A stretch of DNA of 64,000 nucleotides from Brevipalpus yothersi. Taxonomy: Eukaryota > Arthropoda > Arachnida > Trombidiformes > Tenuipalpidae. Shown here one piece after another: positions 45,021 to 57,052 of this stretch. The stretch is from NCBI GenBank assembly GCA_003956705.1, contig QZCP01000668.1, forward strand, positions 62,001 to 126,000, given 5' to 3'. The notes under the pieces were generated by a model. The model made no database searches. It saw nothing but the letters and a program-made list of their open reading frames with translations, and was not told the origin of the DNA. The first letter of the stretch is position 1. Each line of letters begins with the position of its first letter. A program made the position numbers and the translations under genes.

Positions 45021-47501
45021 TCTTCAGATATATATTTACGGTTAATATGAAGGGAAAGTTTGGCTCCATCTTTTCATGTATTTAGTATCAATTTTGGGAT
45101 AAAAATTTTTCGCTATCGATTCCAATCACTTACCAAAAATTTGAGCTAATTAGGGGTTGATTTAATTTTTTCAAAATGAGAAAAGAAAATTAATAAAAAA
45201 TAATACCAAAGTGAAAGTGGCGAAAAATTGAAACTCAAAGGGTATCTGATAGAATGTCGAGTACACGAGTGTGTCTGTACTTTTTTTTATACGTTCCGTT
45301 TTTTTTGTGGATATGAAGACTAAATTTTCCGGGGTATCAGAATTTCAAGTGCAAAAATTTGTCAAAATTATTCTCTTGCCAGCCCCTCTTGAAAACCCCT
45401 CCATTTTTAACCACAAAACCTTATAACACGCTGAATCAAGCATTCAATAGCCATTGAAACAAATGAAGTGATCAGGAAATGGGTTGATTTATCCAAATCA
45501 TCGATGTGTGCCTCATATTAATAGCTGAACATAACGTTGAATGATTTTTGATTGACTTGGTGAGTTTATCAGTTTTGATCGATATTTTACTTCAATATAT
45601 GGTCACTTATCTTTGATCCAGTGAGATGTGTATTGTGGATGTCTGCTTGTAGAAAAAGAGAGAGAGAGAGCATCATGAAAAAAAGGACGAGAAGCTGAGA
45701 TTCATTACGATATCTGAGATGCATCAGTTCATTTGGATGACCCAATAAGATTCTTCACAAGAAGAAAATGATGAAGAAGACGAAGAAGAAGAAGAGAAGA
45801 AAGAAGAGTGATCTGCTGCTCTAAGAAAAATCAATTGCAATGATTATTCTCTCTCTCTCTCTCCTTCCTCAGTCGGAAGCATTTTGTATTTTTTCTTCTT
45901 AATTTTTATTTTATCTCTCTTATTCGACTGATGAAGCTTGAGAAAATTTTTCGCCCATTATCGATTGGAGCAAGAGATTTTTCTAATCACGATTCATCAT
46001 GAGAAAATAAGTTTACCCAAAGAGATGTATGATCTCATTTTACACACTTTCACACACACACACACACACACACACATACATTGGCTAGACAGTCAAGTTT
46101 ATTACTACAGGAAAAAATCATTCATTAATGTGCGAATAATCCAGTTAAGATCAATATATTTTATCATCATTTGAACTCGTCATGATAACTTCCTGTCAGA
46201 ATAGTTAAACTTCGTATTTCCATTATCATCAAAACCTTTAAACAACTATAATAGCATTCACAACACAATCACAGTCTCATTCCTTGGTATTTCCTGTTCA
46301 TTGGAATTGACTATTTTTTCTGGTCATACATCAAAAAAACATCAAAAAAAATTTTCTCTCTGGTTTACGTGCCCTTAATATTATCAGTATTCTGTCTTTC
46401 TCTCTCTCTCACTTTCTTCACTTTCTCTTTCAGTACTTAGTTATATAATCGAATCAGCCATATTTCTCATTTTGAATTCATACTCTCAAATATTCTCGAA
46501 TGGTAAACGAGCAAATCATTTTTCATTCACTCCTTCTTTCATTCTGAGTGTCAAATAAGCTATTTATCATATTTTTATTCGAAAATAATCATCGCTTGTT
46601 ATTAAATGATAAAATTTAAAATGATATGCACATTTTTTTTCTTTATTTTTTTTCCATTCATTCCATTCATTCACTTTCTACTACTCTGGACGGTATATAT
46701 CATCTAGCATTTTCAATCATCATCGCTTCACAAAATTTGACACTTTCCACAAATTCGTAATTAACTTGTACTGCTTCCAGCATTTTTGTACACTACTCTT
46801 TTGCTAAATTGGAGGCTACTTTTTGGCGGGCTCGAAAAGTGTTGACAATCTAATTGGTACTCTTGATATTTCGTATAAATATATCTGAAGGCTAAGGATA
46901 ATCTCCAGTATTAACCTTCGATTTTAGCATCTTGTTGACGTTCTGATATTGTGCTCGTTTCCGTTTCCTATTTCAATTGAAAAATATTTATTCTTCCTTC
47001 CACTATGATTCAACTGCTTACACTTAGAAACTTATTTTAATTCTTCTTCATCTCTTTTAGGAGCCAATTGCCGCTGCAAGTGATACGATGGAAGCGTTGT
47101 ACAGCGATCCATCATTTGTCGCTGACCTGGAAAGGTCATATTCAGCATCTCCACAGTATGGAGAGCTTATTGATCAGTGCCAGAATTATTACGGTTACAG
47201 TTCCGAGATAAGCTCATCGGATATTCAAGAGGCCATAAGAGAAGTTTTGCCCCAACTGTATGCCTACATAGCAGCTGATGAACAAATACGACGAACAGTG
47301 CCTGGAGCTCAGTTTGCCAGCCGATTTTTGAATAGTTTGGCCTATGAAGCTCAATTTTTCACTTTAATCACACAATCTCTCCAGAGAACGTAAGTATTCC
47401 TCAGAAAATTCGATTCTTCTTATTGTTTTCAATTCGATCTGATTCCTCTTTTTGCTTAGATATAAAATATTGTCATAAATCTTGGAATGCACTTTTACCC
47501 T

Positions 47502-47560
<59 letters not shown>

Positions 47561-50500
47561 TATTTCGTACCATTTTGACGAATAACAGTAAAGAAGCACT
47601 TGAATAGTATGTAAAGTTAATGATCGTGTGTCGTTTTACTTTTAAGTGGCCTTTTCATGCCCGATTTTGCACCACTTCCATGCCTTTCTGTACGCTTATT
47701 TTGCAATTTAGTATTATTTTGGTGAGAATTTTCAGGCCAGGAATATGCATTTATAGACGATAAGATAAGCGTTGTGTTTTATCTTTCCTTCCCCCATTTT
47801 GTGAGCCATATACCACTTTTGAGGCCATATTCTTGATATTTTGGAGGATAGAAGGAAAAAGTAAAGGTGATCGAGATGGTGTTTGTAGAAGATAAAAGCT
47901 CAAGAACTTTGAATCACAGTAGCTTCAAAAGGATAAAAACCTTGAGATTTGACAGTTAAAAAAGAGCTTCATTTCGTAAGAATCGATAAAATACCTTCAA
48001 TGGTTACAATATTGCGAAATGTGTGAACAAGTGTGATCAATAAGAAATTCATTGGCAGTTTCACTTCTTTTTTTGGCACCTTTAATCGCTTTTCCGGATT
48101 GAATGGTTCTGCATTCAAATCAAGAGGAGAAGAAGAAGAAGAAGAAGTTAGAATTTTCAGTAGAAATCACTTTTATATAAGTTGGAACAAAAAACGATCA
48201 ATTCAGAATTGATGAATTGATTCCAGATAGCTCGATGATAAAATGGTCTGATAAGAGAATATTTTCAAAATATTTCGTTATTCAAGCTCTAGGGATCAGT
48301 AAATATTTTATATGTTGATCTTCATTTGAGAGCATAGTTTTGATTGAGCCTCAAAAATCGAATGTGAAGAGGATAGACCTTCACTCAGTATTGGATCCTA
48401 ATAGTTTCACAAGGCTGATGGTTGAATCTTCAAAAGAAATAATGACCTTGTAATTCGAGAAATCAGCCAAATTTCACATGACCGATTGAAATATCAGAAC
48501 TTTTGTTCCCCAGAGATATCCTCGAACTATAATGAAAATTTTCGAATCAGAGAATCAGATTACGCTTCTTGAATCAGAATATTCTCAACAATAACTGATG
48601 GCTATTCAGTTTCAGGGTTAGTTTTCTAGGTGATAGATTTCTCTTCCGCATCGAGGTGATAGAGATGTAAGACGGTTTCATGATAGGTATGATTTTTTTT
48701 GCTGAAGATATTCGAATATGTGTGAACGAAGTTTGAGCATCTCGAATTTTTAAGAGCAGTTCCTTTCAAGATGATTATCGCTTTATCATTTGATTCATGA
48801 AGCTTTTCACGAATGAAAAGGTTTCACTGATCATTGATCAATGGTGAGATAGCTTTCCCCAAATCAATCAATTGACCATTGTTGATCGTAAGTGGTCAAA
48901 TTTGTCCTCGAATTCCGTTGGCTGGGGGGAGGGAATGAAACAAATCAGATAATCATATGTAAGAAGAGGAGTGAAAAAATTTTTCTCTCACTCTTTCAAT
49001 CCTCATCATGTTCAACATCATCCCAATTTGACCTAAACTCGAATTGATCTTGGACTTTCCAGGACCTGCGAAACCACCCACCATACGGGCTGGAAATATA
49101 TTTGAGATAGATAGATAGATATTTTGCATTCTTGATTCAAAAATTATTTGAGAGAGCTACTCATCGAATGTTTTTGATCGTTTAAAATGATTACGCTTTC
49201 ATCTTGTAATGAAAAAAAGAGGATCGAAAGAAAGATATCACCATCAGGGTAACTCATGTCATTCATACACCCGAATTATACGCCTTTTTCCCCTTTCTCT
49301 CTCAATGAATCATTTGTCCGAATCTTGATTCGATTGAAACCAATTTTCTTCCTCAATTCCAATCATCATCCCAAGCCACCAGCAATTATTGACACCCTCT
49401 CAGCATTCAGAAGTCACCCTTTTTTTCCGCACACTTTCTCTTTCCAATTTTTCTCTCATCTCATTTCATCTCATCTTCTCTCTTCCTATTTCCAGTCGAT
49501 GCTTAAACAGAGTTGATCTGACCACTAAAATGCCAAAAATGCAACTCAAAGCGAAAATGTATCGAGATCAGATTGATAAATTTGCCGTATATTCATGTAA
49601 AAATGGACATGATGACGATGAAGGTGACATGCTGAATTGTAATCCAAAAAGCAAATATCCAGCATACGATGGTAGCTGTAATAATCTTCGTCGACCAACC
49701 GAAGGAATGGCATTCACTTGCCATCGACGTCTACTGCCACCCGATTATGCCGATGGTATATTGGCCCTAAGAGCATCGGTTACCGGTGAACCACTGCCCA
49801 ATCCACGTCTAATTTCAAATGAATTGTTGCCCGACATCAATGAGGTTGATCCTGATCTCACCCAACTGACTATGCAATGGGGTCAATTAATGGTACACGA
49901 TATGGTTCGAACGCCGATCACAATGTCCAATGCACCTGAATGTTGTCCTCCAAGTCCACAAAATCACCCTGAATGTGAAACTGTTTCACCTTTTCCACCT
50001 GGCGATTCGTTGACTAAAATATTCAATCAAACATGTGCACGTAACACTCGAAGCAATTCATGTCCAAGATGTAAATTAGGTAAGTATTAGCGTGCTCGCT
50101 TGTAATGAATAACCGTTATGATACTTTATTTTGCATTTCTCATTTTATCGTCAACGATTATGTTCAGTATAAGAGAGAGAGAGAGAGAGAGAGGGAAAGT
50201 GTGAGGTGTATCATTCCAAAAAATGTTTCCAAGATAATTATGAAACTGATCAATTGAAGTGTCGAGCTATTGAGATAGAATTATGATTCTAATCATTTTC
50301 TCACCGATGAAAATGATCATATCGATAGATATATAAATATATTTTTTTTCTTCTCTTCTTTTCTCAAAAATATTGTGTGTGAATGATGCAAAATTGAGCA
50401 GAGAATAGAGTAGTAGCAATAATTTGATTGAGTTGTTGAGCTGTTGGACTTGATTTGATTTGAAATCATTTAATAGTTTATCTTTTTTCTTGAGTGGCTT

Positions 50501-53500
50501 GTTTGTTTGCTTTTGTTTGTTTTCTTCTCTCTGTATAGTTAGGTAGTTAGCTGATATTGACATGAAAATTGTCTGTTTTGATCTTTCTCTCTCTCTCTCT
50601 CTCTATTTTGCTCACATAATGCTCTTTAACAATTTTCCTAACAACTTGAGGCCTCAACATGGATTCCAATAAGTGATTGACAATCTCGACGGCTTAATCG
50701 ATCAATTTTTTATATTCTCGAAAAGAATTGAATTCACTGGCCCACCACCAACACTCTTGAGTAACAATAGGTGTAAGAGATGGAATACATATATATATAC
50801 ATATATGTATGTATATTTATATTAAGAATAGAAGCATTCTTTGAGAAAATGATCAAGGCCTTGAATGTATCGATTTTCAGACTACCGATAGATACAAGTA
50901 GACAACATTCTCAACGGATCAATTTTTAACCAATAGATATAAGCACAAATTGATTTATCAATACAGTTTAGAGAAAGAAAAAGAGAGAGAGACCGAAAAG
51001 TATTCCTTTTTCACACTCAAAAATAATGTCTACTAAAATCGTGAGAGTTGGTTGACCGTCTAAAATGACTTTCACTTTTTTTAGGCTTTTCCATCGATGA
51101 AAGAAAGAGAGAGAGAGAGAAAGTGAATCATTATCGTTTAGAAATAGTTTCCAAAACTTTTCCGTGCTTCAAGAACATTATCATTTGTGGGTTGAATTAA
51201 TTTTATCTAAAAAAAATTTTCTCAGTAACAGCAGTACAGTGTAGTGGTGGTAGTAGGTTTACGGTGAGTGATGATTCATTCATTCACACATTTGAACAAA
51301 ATGATCATTTTTGAGAGATAACCAATAATCATGATTGTTTACTTGTTACAACATCAACAATTTTGCGATCATCCTATTATTTGATAAACATAGTTCCGAG
51401 TGGGAATTGTTGGAACATCATAATTTAGTTGTGGAATGTTGACCTTCTGATATTGAATGGAGACAAAAAGGAGAAATTGTTTAGAAAAAAGATGGAGAAA
51501 AAAATTATATTCAATTTTTTTCTACATCAAAATGCTCAGAATGGATTTCCCTCGAGTGGTTATGTTGAGAGAAAGTCCCAAATTTTGACCGGAATCTAAT
51601 TGAAGAGTATATTATTAGTTTGACATGAGAACAGTAAGAAGAGTTAATCATTAGTTTGATTTTTTCACTCTTATTCTTTTTTTCATTAATACACGAAAAC
51701 TTTGTTTGTTCATATTTTTCATTCATTCACTATCAGAATTTTATTCTCCTTTCAATTAAGGTCGAACTTTTACTGGACTTTGTTTTTGCTCACATTTCCC
51801 TCGATCTAATGAACGTTTGGCTGATTATATTTAAATCAGGCTCAAAACGTAACTTTGTTGTGTTATTTTATCATCCCAGACAGCTAAAAGAATCACTTTG
51901 GCCAGCATACAAGATAGATTTGAATAGATTAATAATAGCCCATGACTATCAATCACTTTTTCTCTTCGCTTTCTTCTTTTTCTACTCTTTACAAACAAAT
52001 ACTGATCTTGGCTTAATTGTTGTCTCCATTCAGGACCCCGAGAACAAACTAACGCAGCACCTCATGGCTTGGATCTGTCTAATGTGTATGGTTACACTTA
52101 CGCTGACAATCTACCACTTCGAAGTTTTGAAAACGGTAAGTGACAAAGCATTAATATTAATCGACAGAAAAGTAATCAATATCTTGCTCCACTGTCATCA
52201 TCATTACCAATATTTAACTAATTAGCCAATAACAATTAATAAAAGAGTATAATTTATAGTTCCCAAAAAAATTTGTTCTAAAATTGTTGGAAACATTCTG
52301 GATGGATTGGAATTTCGTTTCAATGATTTGCGATTGCATAACTTCTCTTACTTCTCTTTCCATTGACCTGAATTAAATAATTTCTATTCGTTCTCTCTCT
52401 CTCTCTCGCTTTCCCTTCCCTCTTCTATTGACAATCACTTGCTTCTGGGCAATTTTTTGTTCCGAAATTATAATTCATAAAAATTCTTGATTACAGGTAA
52501 ATTGCGAACCGAACGGGACGCACTCGGCGGCGAAATCATGATGGTTAATCGAGAAAATACTCCCGATCCGTTGGCAGTTCAAAATTGTAATGTACCACCA
52601 ATGTTCCCACAATTCCAATGTTTCCTAACTGGTGACGGAATCCGTGGTAATCAGCATCCGGCACTGACAGCCCTTCAAACCATTGTCGTACGTCGACATA
52701 ATCAGCATGCTGATGCACTCGCTCGAGTGAATCCGCACTGGTCTGATGAGATAGTGTTCTGGGAAGCTCGACGATTATTGGTTGCCGAATATAATCATAT
52801 TTCGTATGCCGAATATTTCCCAGCTCTGTTCAGTGAAGATATACTGCGATACTTTAATCTATTGCCACTCAAGTATGGCTACACCAAATATGAGCCGGAC
52901 ACCGATCACTCATCAATCCATGAATGGGCCACTGCAGCTGGCCGATTTGGTCACTCACAGATAAACGATGTTTTTATTGTCAAAAATGAGAATGAACACT
53001 ATCCGTTCCGTTTGAAGGATGTTTTCTTTGAAATGTCTCTCATTCATTTGGGACAAGCTGATGGAATTCTTCGTGGTATGGCCACTGAGCCAGCCTTTGA
53101 AGTGGATCCATTTTTCGTTATTGATGTGAAAAATTTCCTCTATCAATTGCCCAATAGAACTACTGGACTCGATCTAGTTTCCATCAATGTTCTTCGTGGA
53201 CGTGATCATGGTATTCCGGGCTATATCAATTATTTGGATTACTGTTTCGGTTACAAAGTTGATAAATGGGAAGATTTGTATGAATACATTCCAAAGAAAC
53301 AGGTCGATAACATGCAAAGAATCTATACGTAAGTATACAGTAGAATGATGATGATTATCAGTAAGAAAGTTTCCATCTGAAAGCTTCCGAATGAAGATTT
53401 CGGAGGAATACACACATGATGGGTTTCAATTTTTTTTTCAACATCTTTATCTTTTTCTCTCTCTCTTTCCTTTTTTCCACTCATCCACAACCCTTTACAG

Positions 53501-53959
53501 TGATGTGCGTGATGTAGATCTTTTTGTTGGAGGTGTTTCTGAGCGAAGATTACCTGGAAACGCAATGGGACCCACTTTCTCATGTATCAATGGAGTTCAA
53601 TGGTATCATATCAAATTTGGTGATCGATTCTTCTATGAACATGGTGGCGAATCTGGCTCATTCACTCCTGGTAAGTTGAGGGGCCAACTAGCCTTAGTTG
53701 GAATGATATTGATACTTTTCAAGTGAATTTTGATTGATTGATTATTTTTTTCCTCTCTTCTACAGAACAATTGCAAAACATCCGAGAAACTACCACTGCC
53801 GCTCGTCTGATCTGTAAGGTTACCAAGAATAGCAAGATGCCGATGAATGCTTTCCGATTGATGAGTCACAGCAATCCAGATGTTGATTGTGATTCTCTGC
53901 CCGAAATCGATTATGATCTATGGAAAGACCATGGTGCTGGATACACTGGAAAAAAGTAA
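43392..53959 (+). CDS. Secreted animal haem peroxidase (chorion-peroxidase type)
   Basis: Exons 43392-43625, 47061-47389, 49496-50079, 52034-52135, 52497-53328, 53501-53670, 53766-53959; total 2445 nt, 814 aa, all phases consistent. Oxidises substrates with H2O2; arthropod members crosslink eggshell or cuticle or act in immunity. Exon 1 encodes a signal peptide or signal anchor (hydrophobic LWITTCIIQLTFVVVFA near residues 23-39). The peroxidase domain starts near YDGSCNN (about 246). Catalytic region: QWGQLMVHD with distal His about 322; REQTNAAPHGLDLSNVYG; FLTGDGIRGNQHPALTALQ with the distal Arg; GRFGHSQI with proximal His about 569; NVLRGRDHGIPGY. The residue matching the mammalian haem-ester Asp is Val, and the ester Glu position is Asn/Gln. 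The gene has three introns of 2-3.4 kb, unlike its compact neighbours, with GA arrays in them. Possible AATAAA at 54533-54538. Confidence 0.93.
43626..47060. other. Intron 1 of the peroxidase gene
   Basis: 3.4-kb intron bounded by TCG|GTAAGC and TTTTAG|GAG, phase 0. It contains a CT array (44971-45017), a CA run near 46050-46075 and no recognisable nested gene. Confidence 0.8.
44971..45017. repeat. (CT)n microsatellite in peroxidase intron 1
   Basis: CT array with one TT interruption. A shorter GA array lies just upstream at about 44818-44842. Confidence 0.9.
47390..49495. other. Intron 2 of the peroxidase gene
   Basis: 2.1-kb intron, AC|GTAAGT to TTCCAG|T, phase 2. A GA array (47503-47560) lies near the donor. 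The reading frame at 49256-49495 just before exon 3 is pyrimidine tract, not coding. Confidence 0.8.
47503..47560. repeat. (GA)n microsatellite in peroxidase intron 2
   Basis: GA array with one AA interruption. Confidence 0.9.
50080..52033. other. Intron 3 of the peroxidase gene
   Basis: 1.95-kb intron, TTAG|GTAAGT to ATTCAG|GA, phase 1. It contains GA/CT runs and a TA/CA-rich stretch near 50790-50820. The 189-codon frame at 51656-52225 runs across the acceptor and the true exon 4 in another frame and is not a gene. Confidence 0.8.
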
Positions 53960-55384
53960 CCAAAAAAATGATTAGACACACAAAATAGGATCAGAAATGG
54001 GATAAATTCTGCAGAGTAGCTTCCCATTTGGATACCTCAATACGATATCTTGTTTTAAATTAATAAGATAATATCATTATTGATGATGTGTGAAAAAAAG
54101 CTGAAATCATTCGCATATATGTACATACAATCATGTGTCAAATTCCACCAACTAAGTGAATGTTCTTCATGATATTATTTTCATTCTCTCATCTCTCATG
54201 ATTTGAGCACTTCATGGAATGTCCAAATCAGTGAAAGAGATAAACAGAAAGAGAGTGAAAAATATACATTCGAATGAAGAAGCCGATTAAAATTTATCAC
54301 TGTTTCACTATTATCTATCTGTCGGTGATGACGAAAGTTTTCAGCACATTCTTTACTGTCCTCACCATCAATTGTTGCCATTTTTGATTTAGATAAAAAA
54401 AATTTTTGGTAGGACAGAGGCAATATTTTTCATCCATCAACCTTCTAAACTATCGCAATCTTTTTGTACTTTTATCATCATTCTGATCCTATTGAAACAA
54501 CTAAAAGTGAAAAAAATATCATAATAAATTTTGTGCTTCTCATTCTATTATAACCAAAAAAAGTGGATCCATCGATACGATTTTTGTAGACAAGCTGAAT
54601 ATAAGGTGTTGAAAGTGAGACATTTTTCCAGCGAGACTGAAAAGTTCTTATATAACTATTGCGAAATCAATTTCATTCAGACTATCCAATTCTGAGAGTA
54701 CATGTATGTCTGTCTGAACACTGATTGTAATTCTCTAACAGCTTGAATTTGATGATTGTATCATTTAACCATTCGTATGGAGTCCATTGCTAGTCTTTTT
54801 TCATCTCTCAAACCTCGTGGAAAGTATGAATAAATTAGGAGCCCATATTCGAGCAAAACCAAATCACAAGTGTTGGCGGTGAACCAAGACACACCCCAGT
54901 GAGACAGCATGGAAGAGTTGAAAAAAAAGGAGGACAAGAATCAGTTTATGTATGTGTGTGTATGTGTGTGTGTGTGTATAACAATTAACATGAGTTCCAG
55001 TTTGGTGTCATCAGCTCATCGAATACGGAAATTGGACCAAGTTGAAGCCATCAGATTATGGAGTTGAGACCATTGTTCTATAGATTTAAGCGGGAACAGT
55101 GATTAGAATATTCTATAAAAGAGGGACTTTTGGGCCTTTTAAAAGTGGAAGGGAGAGAGAAGAGAGAAGAGAGAAGAGAGAAGAGAGAGAGGAGAGAGGA
55201 GAAAGAAAGAGATAGGCGTTTACGAAAGCGCCAAAGTTGAGACTAGGCAGACAAAATAGCGACAACGTGGAAAATAAGATAAGAGAAGAAGCACATTGAT
55301 TTTTTTAACCAGTACTCAGCACAATTGAATGCCCATTTTATTTAGCAAAAACATAATAGTTGAAGGTAAGTGTCAAACGTATTA
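53960..55384. other. Intergenic region between peroxidase and the uncharacterised gene
   Basis: 3' flank of two convergent genes. Candidate poly(A) signals for the peroxidase include AATAAA at 54533-54538. A GT run lies near 54955-54978 and a GAGAA-type purine tract near 55150-55208. No gene recognised. Confidence 0.55.
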
Positions 55385-55996
55385 TCAATTCGAAGAGGTT
55401 GCAGAGGGAGAAGAGGAAGAGCAGGAATAGGATTTAGAACAATTTTTTGATATATCTGACATAGGCTTATTAGGATTTGAACAGTAATCATGTGTACGAT
55501 AAAAATAAGCAGCAAAACTACTAGTGTTCACTTGAAAACTACTTCCATTGATTGATTTCTTTACTTTTTTTACTTTTGGTGGCTTGGCTAGAAGAGATAT
55601 ACCAGCAACTTTTTTCTTTTTTTTGTTTTTATTTTTCACCCTCTTTATTCCATCACAATTTCCATTACTAGTATACTTGCTATCTTTAATAAATTTAGTT
55701 GTTGTGGTCTTTATTGTCTCCTCAACCTTAGTACTAGTTGAGTTAGATGATCTACGCCTCTTTCCCTGTGGTGGATTTGAATCGGCTTCCAGCATTGAGA
55801 ATTCATCAAATATGGAAAAGTTGATATCGTCAAGATCAATTTGTCCCATATCCTCGAAAGATGATAAAAATTGATCAATATCATCTGATTCAATTTTTTC
55901 ACAAAAATCTTTCAAACCAGTGCCGAAGAAGGTATCATCATCATTGTCCTCCTCAAAAAGGCTTGAGAATACAACAAACTCATCTTCACTCATCAT
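55385..55996 (-). CDS. Uncharacterised 203-aa acidic/basic protein
   Basis: Single-exon frame with two adjacent ATGs (55996 and 55993). I do not recognise the family. Residues 1-75 are strongly acidic with interspersed Phe/Leu (FVVFSSLFEEDNDDDTFF, IDLDDINFSIFDEF), like a transactivation or acidic interaction region. Then comes GKRRR, a Ser/Thr/Lys stretch, a Lys-rich block (KNKNKKKKK, KVKKVKK) that could be a nuclear localisation signal, and a C-terminal block with aromatic and Cys residues (SSFAAYFYRTHDYC) before a Ser-rich tail. A nuclear protein is inferred from composition only. It is transcribed divergently from RPB10 with about 510 bp between the two ATGs, so a shared promoter is likely. 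The aromatic/Cys block looks like the most constrained part. It could be a fast-evolving orthologue of a known factor. Confidence 0.6.
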   Translation of the reverse strand: MMSEDEFVVFSSLFEEDNDDDTFFGTGLKDFCEKIESDDIDQFLSSFEDMGQIDLDDINFSIFDEFSMLEADSNPPQGKRRRSSNSTSTKVEETIKTTTTKFIKDSKYTSNGNCDGIKRVKNKNKKKKKVAGISLLAKPPKVKKVKKSINGSSFQVNTSSFAAYFYRTHDYCSNPNKPMSDISKNCSKSYSCSSSSPSATSSN

Positions 55997-56508
55997 GATT
56001 GAATAATATCAATTGTGTGTATCAACACCTTTCCACGGTCACCCACACACACATATACATAAACACTGTATAACCCGCGTAAATAAATATTAATTGATGA
56101 ATGTATAACAATTGAATCCCGAAAATTTAATTAAGGGATTAAATATTGGATACACACCAAAGTGGCGAAAAATGGTTCCCAACACGTGGAAAAAGTGCTC
56201 TCCAAGCTGCCGGCGGCTCAAAACCTAGCTCAAGCCATTAACATTATAGTCGTGGCATGCAAGATGCAAGATGGCTTCACTTAATCAGCGCCATCTATCA
56301 CAAGTCGCCATTTAAAATGAGGCAAATCAACAAAAAAAAAGGTTTGCGTAAAAATACAAGTACATGTGTCTGTCTGGTTTCTTGCCTTGGGCTTCCAAAT
56401 AATTAGCGTATATGTTTATCGTTCTACTTGGTTAGGTTCTTGATTATAAACCAGATTTAAGGTTGTAATTGAGAGAGAGAGACAATATTCTGCAATTAGT
56501 TAGCAAGT
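55997..56508. promoter_or_regulatory. Bidirectional promoter region of the uncharacterised gene and RPB10
   Basis: 512 bp between two divergent start codons. The middle (about 56160-56300) is richer in GC than its surroundings and holds a CACGTG E-box (56183-56188), a YY1-like AAGATGGCT (56268-56276) within a repeated GCAAGATG, and GCGCCATCT (56288-56296; AGATGGCGC on the other strand). These are typical housekeeping promoter motifs. Assignment is by position and motif only. Confidence 0.5.
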
Positions 56509-56865
56509 ATGATCATTCCAATCCGATGTTTCACGTGTGGCAAAGTTATCGGCAATAAGTGGGAAACATATCTTGGTCTGCTGCAAGCCGAATACACGGA
56601 AGGGTGAGTAGTTATCACACACACATACACACACATCAATGAATTTAAGATCCTGGTATTGGTGACCAAAGTGTTGCTCAACAGTTGCTAATCTTGATTA
56701 TTATCTATTTGATTACTCATGTAATCCATCTTTTTTTATCTCTCTTCCTTTTATAGTGATGCTTTGGATTCTCTACATCTTAAGCGATACTGCTGCAGAC
56801 GAATGCTACTTGGTCACGTTGATTTGATTGAAAAACTTCTCAATTACACATCACTTGAGCGATGA
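56509..56865 (+). CDS. Rpb10: DNA-directed RNA polymerases I, II and III subunit RPABC5 (RPB10)
   Basis: Exons 56509-56603 and 56757-56865 (GG|GTGAGT, ATAG|T; phase 2) encode 67 residues, exactly the usual RPB10 length. RPB10 is a zinc-binding subunit shared by all three nuclear RNA polymerases and helps assemble the RPB3/RPB11 platform. Seen: MIIPIRCFTCGKVIGNKW with the CxxC pair, and RYCCRRM with the CC pair, the zinc ligands; GDALDSLHLKRYCC bridges the splice junction. The 153-bp intron interrupts a Gly codon. The frame is too short to be flagged by length and was found by its motifs. It is divergent from the uncharacterised 203-aa gene and convergent with osa, whose stop is only 188 bp from this stop. 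Confidence 0.98.
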
Positions 56866-56874
56866 GTCAATTAT

Positions 56875-56904
56875 TGATCATCTGATCATCCGATCAGATG
56901 ATCA
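56875..56904 (+). terminator. Perfect 13-bp palindrome in the RPB10 3' UTR
   Basis: TGATCATCTGATC, loop ATCC, then GATCAGATGATCA; it starts 10 bp after the RPB10 stop. AATAAA follows at 56962-56967. In RNA it would form a strong hairpin ahead of the cleavage site. Its role is unknown; it may help separate two convergent genes. Confidence 0.7.
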
Positions 56905-56961
56905 GTTGATGATCATCTTCATCATCATTTTCTCAATGTATATCTCTATAACAACTGATTA

Positions 56962-56967
56962 AATAAA
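56962..56967 (+). terminator. Polyadenylation signal AATAAA for RPB10
   Basis: Canonical hexamer 97 bp after the RPB10 stop, with a second AATAAA at about 56997. On the opposite strand an ATTAAA about 40 bp past the osa stop (near 57012-57017) may serve osa. Confidence 0.55.
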
Positions 56968-57052
56968 TAAGCTTTCCCATCACACATCTATATTACAATA
57001 AAGAAAAGTTTCATTTAATGAGATCTGCCGAATACAAGAATTATTCTAGCTT

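Noticed and set aside
51656..52225. 189-codon plus-strand frame before and across peroxidase exon 4
   Set aside because: It crosses the exon 4 acceptor in another frame; the conserved REQTN/LDLSNVYG peptide is in a different frame.
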